Assembly: GCA_937886325.1 (NCBI GenBank)
Contig: CALABV010000210.1
Location: 5,215 to 69,214 of the forward strand
DNA length: 64,000 nucleotides
Direction of reading: 5' to 3'
From: an uncultured Geobacter sp.
GTDB lineage: Bacteria; Desulfobacterota; Desulfuromonadia; Geobacterales; Geobacteraceae
The translations under genes and the position numbers were made by a program. Numbering within the stretch: the stretch's first letter is position 1; the number at the start of each line of letters is the position of its first letter. The notes under the pieces were generated by a model. That model searched no databases. It worked only from the letters and a program-made list of their open reading frames with translations, and was not told where the DNA came from. Of the stretch, positions 57,712 through 64,000 are shown piece after piece.

Positions 57712-58298
57712 ATCGTGCTTCCCGAACCGGGAGAGAAGGCCTTGGCGGTGCGGTGGGCATGTCGCAGCTGTTGCTGCGGCGCACGGTGCGTTCGGGGGAT
57801 GTCGTTGTCGACGCAACCTGCGGCAGGGGGGATGACACCCTCTTTCTCGCACGCCTGGTGGGGGAAGAGGGGCAGGTGTGGGCCTTCGACATACAGGAAG
57901 AGGCTCTGGCCGCGGCCCGGGAGTTGCTGGACGGAGAGGAATGCCTGTCCCGGGTTCGTCTGGTGAGCGCCGGTCACGAACGGTTGGCCGAGTATGTCCG
58001 GGAGCCGGTACGGGCGGTTGTCTTCAACCTCGGGTTTCTGCCGGGCGCCGGGAGAGATGTCGTCACCCGGCCGCACACCACGCTGTCCGCCTTGAAACAG
58101 GCAGCGGATCTGCTCCTCCCCGGAGGGATTATCGCCATTTCCATCTACACGGGACATCCGGGAGGAATGGAGGAAGGCGAGGCGGTCGAGGAGTGGGCCG
58201 CCGGGTTGCCGCACCGCTGCTTCAATGCCTGGAAGAGTCGGCAGCTGAACAGGTCGGAGACTGCCCCCTACCTGGTGCTGGTGGAGAAAATCCGGTGA
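57708..58298 (+). CDS. YtqB/MnmM-type SAM-dependent methyltransferase
   Basis: A 196-residue class I methyltransferase of the family formerly called putative rRNA methylase, whose Bacillus member YtqB was recently named MnmM for methylating 5-aminomethyl-2-thiouridine in tRNA. Seen here: SAM motif DATCGRGDDTLFLA, FNLGFLPGAG, TRPHTTLSALKQA, and the diagnostic IYTGHPGG. It starts at GTG 57708 overlapping the hpnN stop, so it is coupled to a hopanoid transporter. A tRNA substrate is inferred from family; a lipid-related substrate cannot be excluded from context alone. Confidence 0.75.
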   Translation: MNRASRTGREGLGGAVGMSQLLLRRTVRSGDVVVDATCGRGDDTLFLARLVGEEGQVWAFDIQEEALAAARELLDGEECLSRVRLVSAGHERLAEYVREPVRAVVFNLGFLPGAGRDVVTRPHTTLSALKQAADLLLPGGIIAISIYTGHPGGMEEGEAVEEWAAGLPHRCFNAWKSRQLNRSETAPYLVLVEKIR

Positions 58299-58347
58299 GA
58301 CCTGACAGGTTTTGGAAACCCGGCAGGTCTGCTTTGACAGGGTAACC

Positions 58348-59490
58348 ATGTTCCATTCAATCATCCCCTACATCCTGATTGCCCCGCCTCTGTGCTACGG
58401 GCTGATATCGCTCTTCTGCGCCCGGCGGTATTTCACACGGAAACCGCCGGAGGGCGAATTCCGACCCCCGGTAACCATCCTGAAGCCGGTGAAGGGAGTG
58501 GACGCGGAAAGTTTCGAAAACTTCGCCTCGTTCTGCGAACAGCAGTACCCATGCTTCCAGATCGTCTTCGCCGTGGCCGCGGAAGACGACCCGGCGGCGC
58601 CGGTCATCAGGCGGCTCATGGACGAGTTCCCCTCCGTGGATATCGACCTGGTCATCGATGGCCGGATCCACGGTCCCAATTACAAGGTCTGCAACCTCAT
58701 GCATGCGTATCCCCGGGCAAAGCACGATATTCTCATCGTCTGCGACAGCGACATCCGGGTCGGCCCCGACTACCTGCGGGAGGTGGCCTCCCTGTTCCGC
58801 GACGATTCCGTCGGCCTCGTAACCTCCCTGTACCGGAGTCCCCGCGTGAGGAACATCCCCACTGCGCTGGAGGCCATGGGCTTTACCACGGAGATGATAC
58901 CCAACGTGATGGTGGCGCTCTCCCTGGAGGGGCTGACATTTGCCCTGGGCGCTTCCATGGCCGTGCGCCGGGAGGCCCTGGAAAGGATCGGCGGGTTCCG
59001 GGCATTGGTGGAATACCTAGCGGACGACTACCAGCTCGGCAACATGGTGTATCGGGCGGGCTATCGGTTGGAGCTTTCGTCCTGTTTCGTGGAGAGCGTC
59101 ATGAAGCGGGAGAGCCTGCGGGGGATCCTCTCCCGCCAGCTCCGCTGGGCACGCACCATGCGCGCCAGCAGGCCCGCGGGCTACTTCGCATCCGGCATTA
59201 CCCAGCCTGTGCCGGCGATGCTCCTGGCCCTTCTCGCCAGCGGGTTTTCCTTTGCAGGCTGGTCGGCGGTCGCAATTCTCGGGTTCTCCCGACTCCTGGT
59301 CGGCCTGGCGTTCAGCCGGGCCTTTGTCCGTGACGGACTGTTTCCCCGTTACCTGGCGCTTCTTCCGTTCCGGGATGTGCTGGCCTTCGGCACCTGGGCG
59401 CTTTCCTTTCTCGGGAACAGGGTGGTCTGGCGTTCCCGCACCTTCCGGGTTCTGCCCGGCGGCACGATCCGCGATCTGGGAGAGGCCTGA
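58348..59490 (+). CDS. hpnI: hopanoid glycosyltransferase HpnI (GT21-like)
   Basis: A 380-residue membrane glycosyltransferase related to ceramide glucosyltransferase. An N-terminal helix precedes the GT-A domain with CDSDIR (DxD), a DDYQLG motif and the QLRWAR motif (QxxRW-type), then C-terminal transmembrane helices. HpnI adds N-acetylglucosamine to bacteriohopanetetrol in other bacteria. hpnJ, hpnK and hpnG, which usually serve the same pathway, are not beside it. I chose ATG 58348 rather than the start at 58312; the gene sits between the methyltransferase and mlaE. Confidence 0.82.
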   Translation: MFHSIIPYILIAPPLCYGLISLFCARRYFTRKPPEGEFRPPVTILKPVKGVDAESFENFASFCEQQYPCFQIVFAVAAEDDPAAPVIRRLMDEFPSVDIDLVIDGRIHGPNYKVCNLMHAYPRAKHDILIVCDSDIRVGPDYLREVASLFRDDSVGLVTSLYRSPRVRNIPTALEAMGFTTEMIPNVMVALSLEGLTFALGASMAVRREALERIGGFRALVEYLADDYQLGNMVYRAGYRLELSSCFVESVMKRESLRGILSRQLRWARTMRASRPAGYFASGITQPVPAMLLALLASGFSFAGWSAVAILGFSRLLVGLAFSRAFVRDGLFPRYLALLPFRDVLAFGTWALSFLGNRVVWRSRTFRVLPGGTIRDLGEA

Positions 59491-59573
59491 GAGCACGCGG
59501 TGAATCCTCAACCTTTACTTATTGCCGATCTGTACCTATACTTTCATGAACGCAGGTGCGGAGGGATAGTTTC

Positions 59574-60344
59574 GTGCAAACCATCATAGCCCGAATCGGA
59601 GGTATGGCGCTGGCCGTTGTGCGGGAGATGGGGCGGATGCTCCTCTTTCTCCTGTATGCGTTTTACATGATCGTGCGCTCACCGGGCAAACCGATCCATA
59701 TCCTAAAGCAACTCCACTTCATCGGCGCCAAATCCTTTTTCGTCATTTTCCTCACCGCGGCGTTCACCGGCATGGTGCTCGGGCTGCAGGGGTACTACAC
59801 CCTGACCAAATTCGGGTCCGAAGGGATGCTCGGCTCGGTGGTTGCGCTCTCCCTGATCCGGGAGCTGGGCCCGGTGCTGTCGGCGCTCATGGTCACCGGC
59901 CGGGCCGGCAGCGCCATTACCGCGGAGATCGGCATCATGCGCATCACCGAGCAGATCGACGCCCTGGAGACCATGGCCCTGGAGCCGTTCAAATACCTCA
60001 TGTCGCCCAAGATCCTGGGAGCGCTCATCGCCCTGCCGCTGCTGTGCGCCATTTTCGACGTGGTGGGGATCTTCGGCGGCTACCTGGTGGGCGTTAAGCT
60101 GATGGGCGTCAATCCCGGCGCCTACCTGCACGAAATGGAAAAGAGCGTAGAGTGGAAGGATATCTACTCGGGCCTGGTGAAATCGGTCTCCTTCGGGCTG
60201 ATTATCGCCTGGGTATGCTGCTACAAGGGGTACTACACCAGCCGCGGCGCCGAGGGTGTCTCGCGCGCCACCACGGCGGCGGTGGTCATGTCCTCGGTCA
60301 CCATCCTGGTGTGGGACTACTTCCTGACATCGATACTGCTGTAG
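59574..60344 (+). CDS. mlaE: ABC transporter permease, MlaE family
   Basis: A 256-residue permease of the phospholipid transport system that keeps outer-membrane asymmetry. Typical MlaE motifs FTGMVLGLQGYYTL, LIRELGPVLSALMVTGRAGSAITAEIG and MALEPFKYLMSPKI. I use GTG 59574 (MQTIIARIGGM) with GGAGGGA seven bases upstream. First of the mlaE-mlaF-mlaD run; the STAS partner MlaB is absent. Confidence 0.93.
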   Translation: MQTIIARIGGMALAVVREMGRMLLFLLYAFYMIVRSPGKPIHILKQLHFIGAKSFFVIFLTAAFTGMVLGLQGYYTLTKFGSEGMLGSVVALSLIRELGPVLSALMVTGRAGSAITAEIGIMRITEQIDALETMALEPFKYLMSPKILGALIALPLLCAIFDVVGIFGGYLVGVKLMGVNPGAYLHEMEKSVEWKDIYSGLVKSVSFGLIIAWVCCYKGYYTSRGAEGVSRATTAAVVMSSVTILVWDYFLTSILL

Positions 60345-60360
60345 GGAACGGGATGTTCGC

Positions 60361-61107
60361 ATGATAGAAATGCTGCGCGTATCAAAAGCCTTCGGCGGCC
60401 AGTCAGTGCTCAACGACCTGGACCTGGTCATACCCGGCGGCAAGATCACCGCCGTCATCGGGCCGAGCGGGGAAGGGAAGAGCGTGCTGTTGCGTCACAT
60501 CATAGGGCTCATGAAGCCTGACGCGGGGCGCGTCATCATCGACGGGGAAGACATCACCCACATGGGGCGGAGAGACCTGAACCGGGTGCGGGAAAAATTC
60601 GGCATGCTGTTTCAGAACGTGGCCCTGTTCGACTCCATGACCGTATTCGAGAACGTCGCCTTTCCCCTGGAGGAAAAGACCCGACTCACCCGGAGCGAGA
60701 TCCGTGACCGTGTGCATGAGGCGCTGGAACACGTGGGACTCAAGGACGTGGACCGCAAGTACCCGGACCAGCTCTCGGGCGGCATGAAGAAGCGGGTGGG
60801 CCTGGCGCGGGCGCTGCTGCTCAACCCGCGCATCATCCTCTTCGACGAGCCGACCACCGGACTCGACCCCATCATCGGCAACGCCATGCACCGTCTCATC
60901 AAGGACACCCACGCGCGCTTCGGGTTCACGGCGGTGATCGTTACCCACGAAGTGCCGGCCATCTTCGACGTCTGCGACTACGTGGCCATGCTGTACCAAG
61001 GGAGGATCCAGATACGCGGCACACCCGACGAGATCCGGGACTCCCACGACCCGGTGGTTCGCCAGTTCGTCACCGGAGACCTGGAGGGTCCCCTCCGGTT
61101 CGTGTGA
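60361..61107 (+). CDS. mlaF: ABC transporter ATPase, MlaF family
   Basis: A 248-residue ATPase energising phospholipid transport. Walker A GPSGEGKS (34-41), signature LSGGMKKR, Walker B IILFDEPTTGLD and H-loop TH are all present. ATG 60361, 16 bp after mlaE. Confidence 0.95.
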   Translation: MIEMLRVSKAFGGQSVLNDLDLVIPGGKITAVIGPSGEGKSVLLRHIIGLMKPDAGRVIIDGEDITHMGRRDLNRVREKFGMLFQNVALFDSMTVFENVAFPLEEKTRLTRSEIRDRVHEALEHVGLKDVDRKYPDQLSGGMKKRVGLARALLLNPRIILFDEPTTGLDPIIGNAMHRLIKDTHARFGFTAVIVTHEVPAIFDVCDYVAMLYQGRIQIRGTPDEIRDSHDPVVRQFVTGDLEGPLRFV

Positions 61108-61146
61108 GCGGGCCCCTGCCCGAAAAAAAGCGAAACAGGTGATTTC

Positions 61147-61605
61147 ATGGATACGGACAAGGCAAGACTTGAGACAATCGTCGGGATATTCGTGCTGGTG
61201 GGAATCCTCTGCCTGGCCTACCTCTCCGTCAAACTGGGGAAGATGGAACTGTTTGGGGGAGACAGCTACCGGGTGTATGCCAACTTCGATTCCATCTCCG
61301 GCCTGCGAAGCGGGGCATCCGTGGAGATAGCCGGAGTCGAGGTGGGGAGGGTGGAACGCATCATTCTCGATCCGAAGCAGGGATACACGGCGAGAGTGTC
61401 CCTGCGCATCAACACCGGGATAGAGCTTCAGGACGACGTCATCGCCTCGGTGCGCACGCGCGGGATCATCGGGGACAAGTACGTGCAGCTGAAGCCGGGC
61501 GGTTCGGACATTCTTCTGAAGGACGGCGGCCGCATCCGGGAAACCGAATCGGCCATCGATTTCGAGGGTCTGATCAGCAAGTATATCCACGGGAACGTGG
61601 ACTAA
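61147..61605 (+). CDS. mlaD: MCE-domain lipid-binding protein, MlaD family
   Basis: A 152-residue protein: a single N-terminal transmembrane helix and one MCE domain (FDSISGLRSGASVEIAGVEVGRV). MlaD forms a hexameric ring in the periplasm that binds lipid. It is short, as in other single-domain MlaD proteins. ATG 61147. Confidence 0.92.
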   Translation: MDTDKARLETIVGIFVLVGILCLAYLSVKLGKMELFGGDSYRVYANFDSISGLRSGASVEIAGVEVGRVERIILDPKQGYTARVSLRINTGIELQDDVIASVRTRGIIGDKYVQLKPGGSDILLKDGGRIRETESAIDFEGLISKYIHGNVD

Positions 61606-61612
61606 ACGTGAG

Positions 61613-61636
61613 TTTGGGATAGACTGTATTCCCAAA
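61613..61636 (+). other. hairpin between mlaD and the TolC gene
   Basis: TTTGGGA (61613-61619) pairs with TCCCAAA (61630-61636), extendable with one bulge. No T tract follows, so it is probably an RNA processing or stability element rather than a terminator. Confidence 0.4.
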
Positions 61637-61661
61637 TAGTCCCTTCCGGGAGGAACAATCT

Positions 61662-63029
61662 ATGAGATACTGCATGCGCACCATCATGTTTCTGGCGACA
61701 CTGCTTTTCATCGCGGTTCCCGCGCGTTCCGAGGACATGAAACAGGGGAAGATGGTACTGGGGCTCGACGAATGTATCAGGCGCGCCCTGACCACTTCCG
61801 CCGAATTGGGGGAGTCCCGGGCGGATATTTCGCTGGCTGAGGCTAAACTTGACGAGGCGAAAGCCCACCGCTACCCGCAAATAGAAATCCTGGGGCTGTT
61901 CGGCCCGGTTTCCCAAGCCCGCGGCGACCAGGTCTATTCTCCGGACCGTATCGACCATCTCAACGGCCTCACGGTTTTTACCCGCGGCGACGCCACCGTG
62001 GTTCAGCCGCTCTATACCTTCGGGAAGATCAGCGAAAGGATGAAGGCCGCCACCCATGGCATAGAGGTGGATCGGGCAAAGAAGGACCAGAAGAGCAACG
62101 AAGTTACCCTCAAGGTCAAGGAATACTATTACGGGCTTCTCCTCGCGCGGGAGATGAAGGAGCTTGTGTCCGAAGTGGGAGAGTCCCTGGCCAAGGCGCG
62201 GGAAAAGGCGGTAAAGCTTCTGGACAAGGGGTCGCCCAATGTGGAGGCGCTGGATATCTACAAGCTTGATGCCTTCTCCGGGGAAGTTCGGAAATACACC
62301 GAAGAAGCGAAGAAAGGTGAGTCACTCGCCTTGGCGGCATTGCGGACCCAGACAGGGATAGCGGCCGATACGCGGTTCGACATCGCAACCGAGAGGCTGA
62401 CGCCGGACGAAACGATTCAGACGGAGAGCCTTGAGGCATACCAGGAGGCGGCGAAGTGGAAACGGCCGGAATACAAACAGCTCAGGGAAGGGATCCAGGC
62501 GCGGGAGGCCTTGGTGAAGGCGGCGAAGGCCGACTACTTTCCGGATATTTTCCTCGGAGGGTATCTCTCCGGCGCCTATGCCCCGGATCGGGACCGCGTA
62601 ACCAACCCCTGGGTGCCGGATGAATTCAACCATCTGTGGGCCGGCGTGGCACTCGGCGCCCGATGGAAACTGGACTTCGGCATCACTTCCGCGAAGATTG
62701 CCCAGGAGCAGGCCCAGTATAACCGCCTCCTGAGCACCAACGACTATGCGGCGGCCAATATCCCGCTCCAGATAGAAAAATCGTGGCTGGAACTTCAGGA
62801 GGCGGAAAAGAGCATCGCCGCCAACCGGGATGCATACTCCAGTGCAAAGAAGTGGGCAGTGGCGGCCATCGCCAATTTCGACATGGGAATCGGCCCGGCA
62901 AAGGAGATCTTCGAATCTCTCCAGAGTTACGCCCGGATGCGCGCGGCCTATTTCCAGTCCATCTATAACCAGAAAATGTCGCGGGCCAATCTCGCCTATG
63001 CAGCGGGCGAGGCGAACCTCGACAAGTAA
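61662..63029 (+). CDS. TolC-family outer membrane protein
   Basis: A 455-residue outer membrane efflux-type protein with a signal peptide (cleavage near ARS, residue ~24) and two OEP-type helical repeats (residues ~35-230 and ~260-450; the second begins RPEYKQLREGIQAREALVKAAKADYFP). It forms a trimeric channel-tunnel in related systems. Located between mlaD and mlaC, it may supply an outer-membrane exit for this lipid system, which is inference. ATG 61662 has GGGAGGA. Confidence 0.88.
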   Translation: MRYCMRTIMFLATLLFIAVPARSEDMKQGKMVLGLDECIRRALTTSAELGESRADISLAEAKLDEAKAHRYPQIEILGLFGPVSQARGDQVYSPDRIDHLNGLTVFTRGDATVVQPLYTFGKISERMKAATHGIEVDRAKKDQKSNEVTLKVKEYYYGLLLAREMKELVSEVGESLAKAREKAVKLLDKGSPNVEALDIYKLDAFSGEVRKYTEEAKKGESLALAALRTQTGIAADTRFDIATERLTPDETIQTESLEAYQEAAKWKRPEYKQLREGIQAREALVKAAKADYFPDIFLGGYLSGAYAPDRDRVTNPWVPDEFNHLWAGVALGARWKLDFGITSAKIAQEQAQYNRLLSTNDYAAANIPLQIEKSWLELQEAEKSIAANRDAYSSAKKWAVAAIANFDMGIGPAKEIFESLQSYARMRAAYFQSIYNQKMSRANLAYAAGEANLDK

Positions 63030-63060
63030 GAGCAATCTATCGCAGGAGGAGCACAGTATC

Positions 63061-63666
63061 ATGAACAAATGGATAGCTACGTGTCTCGCGGCAGTTTTCT
63101 GTATCGGCGCCGGCAGTCTTCCGGCCTCGGCGTCCGTAACCGACGAGGTGAAAAAGACCGTGGATCAGGTAGTCTCCATCGTGTCCGACGATAACCTGAA
63201 AAAACCGCGCAACGAGGCGAAACGGCGTGCCGCGTTGAAGAGCGCCATTGGCGGAATCTTCGACTACGGCGAAATGGCCAAACGATCCCTGGGGGTCAAC
63301 TGGAAGGGACGGAGCAAGGCGGAACAGAAGGAGTTCGTGGACCTGTTCGCCACTCTGCTGGAAAATTCCTATGCGGGAAAGATTGAGTCCTATGAGAATC
63401 AGAAGATAGTCTACGATAAGGAATCCATAGATGGAAACTATGCCGAAGTAAAATCGCGTATTGTGACGGCAAAACGTGACGAGTACACCCTGGATTACCG
63501 GCTCATGAAGGAAGGAAACCGCTGGATGGTCTACGACGTGGTCATCGAGGGAGTGAGCCTGGTGTCCAACTACCGTTCCCAGTTCAACAAGATAATTACC
63601 AGCCAGGGGTACGGATCGCTGGTGAAGAAACTGCGCGCGAAGAGCGACGAAATCAAGGCGCCGTAA
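63061..63666 (+). CDS. mlaC: periplasmic phospholipid-binding protein, MlaC family
   Basis: A 201-residue soluble lipid shuttle with a signal peptide (MNKWIATCLAAVFCIGAGS, cleavage near SASA) and a Tol_Tol_Ttg2/MlaC domain (SLGVNWKGRSKAEQKEFVDLFATLLENSYAGKI-type region, then VIEGVSLVSNYRSQF). It carries phospholipid across the periplasm between the membranes. ATG 63061 (an upstream open frame overlaps tolC and is not used) follows GGAGGAG. Last gene before a terminator. Confidence 0.93.
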   Translation: MNKWIATCLAAVFCIGAGSLPASASVTDEVKKTVDQVVSIVSDDNLKKPRNEAKRRAALKSAIGGIFDYGEMAKRSLGVNWKGRSKAEQKEFVDLFATLLENSYAGKIESYENQKIVYDKESIDGNYAEVKSRIVTAKRDEYTLDYRLMKEGNRWMVYDVVIEGVSLVSNYRSQFNKIITSQGYGSLVKKLRAKSDEIKAP

Positions 63667-63690
63667 GAAGCAGGGACGGCGGGTAGTCGA

Positions 63691-63741
63691 AAAAGGGGGG
63701 GTCGTGACCTGGAAACGGGTTTCACGACCCCCCTTTTTTTG
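63691..63741 (+). terminator. terminator of the hopanoid-Mla operon
   Basis: GGGGG plus GTCGTGA (up to 63707) pairs with TCACGAC plus CCCCC (63722-63733), followed by TTTTTTT, with an A run before the stem. Confidence 0.9.
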
Positions 63742-63765
63742 TTCTTCGCCCTGTCGTTATTCCCG

Positions 63766-63818
63766 CCCCCGTGTTGCGATAGGTTATGCATGAATCAAAG
63801 ATGGGAAGGACACGGGGG
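63766..63818. repeat. nine-base inverted repeat downstream of mlaC
   Basis: CCCCCGTGT (63766-63774) and ACACGGGGG (63810-63818), separated by 35 bases. It may be a second hairpin or a protein site; nothing else is recognisable here. Confidence 0.4.
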
Positions 63819-63856
63819 TTGAGCCTATAAAAAAATAAATCATAAAAAATAATTAA

Positions 63857-63905
63857 TTGACATACATTGTTGCGTGATGATATTACCGGTGCTGCGTGAT
63901 ATTAA
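63857..63905 (+). promoter_or_regulatory. promoter with direct repeats before the last gene
   Basis: TTGACA (63857-63862) with -10 candidates GATATT (16-base spacer) or TATTAC (18-base spacer). Overlapping and following it, TGCGTGAT occurs at 63871-63878 and 63893-63900, 22 bp apart (two helical turns), each followed by ATTA after 0-3 bases, consistent with an operator pair. Confidence 0.45.
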
Positions 63906-63968
63906 GCATCGCACATAAAGTTTGTGCTCCAACGTAACTCCACTAGGATTCCGGGGAAAGGACCCATC

Positions 63969-64000
63969 ATGAACATTGAGAGGCCGCTGTTCTGGTATTC
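63969..64000 (+). CDS. start of a gene, possibly type VI secretion baseplate protein TssK (partial)
   Basis: ATG 63969 with GGGGAAAGG upstream begins MNIERPLFWY and runs off the window. This N-terminus resembles TssK/ImpJ proteins, which often start with a similar (R/M)PLFW segment followed by QGLFLQPQHF. Only ten codons are visible, so the assignment is tentative. Confidence 0.3.
   Translation, partial: MNIERPLFWY

Noticed and set aside
60403..61635. Long - strand open frame (410 codons) opposite mlaF and mlaD
   Set aside because: Antisense to two genes with clear motifs; the His/Asp/Glu-rich product is typical of a shadow frame.

Overview
The window looks like a chromosomal segment of a Geobacter-like bacterium (Desulfuromonadota, probably Geobacterales). 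This rests on the str/S10/spc/alpha gene order, a class I fructose-bisphosphatase of the type I recall from Geobacter, paired DUF4124 proteins, and a hopanoid locus (shc, hpnA, dxs, hpnH, hpnN, hpnI) joined to an Mla lipid-transport operon. The assignment comes from gene content and remembered sequence similarity, not from a search.

Positions 1-25470 are the transcription/translation core: the 3' part of rpoB (its 5' end lies outside the window), rpoC, then rpsL-rpsG-fusA-tuf and the S10, spc and alpha operons through rplQ, all on the + strand with tight spacing. Several ribosomal proteins (S4, S14, L24, L36) carry cysteine zinc sites. adk, often found between secY and map, is absent there. 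A tRNA-Leu(CAG) with its own promoter and a 19-bp terminator hairpin closes this block.

Positions 25.7-37.3 kb hold tlyA, a HIT protein, two paralogous exported DUF4124 proteins, a membrane diguanylate cyclase, dnaE, accA, rluB, and a convergent nfeD-SPFH pair. Between the first DUF4124 gene and the diguanylate cyclase is a 694-bp stretch without a convincing gene. It holds an element whose + strand resembles, from memory, the HEARO/omega RNA scaffold of IscB systems, with a near-consensus promoter firing into it from the opposite strand.

Positions 37.4-48.6 kb carry tRNA-Cys(GCA) with a consensus promoter, a DEDDh exonuclease-GIY-YIG fusion, fbp, a small acidic Cys protein, a ferritin-like protein, comEC, a REC-GAF-GGDEF regulator with an intact inhibitory site, hisS, rmuC, a GAF protein and a zinc-ribbon protein.

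Positions 48.6-63.7 kb are an envelope-lipid locus. Leftward shc-hpnA-dxs-hpnH make and modify hopanoids and supply isoprenoid precursor. Rightward are hpnN (hopanoid transport), a YtqB/MnmM-type methyltransferase, hpnI (glycosyltransferase), mlaE-mlaF-mlaD (ABC/MCE phospholipid transport), a TolC-type outer-membrane protein and mlaC. After a terminator, the last 300 bp hold a promoter with direct repeats and the first codons of a gene that may be tssK of a type VI secretion system. Base composition changes visibly: the ribosomal block is AT-rich (except tuf) and everything from dnaE onward is GC-rich.
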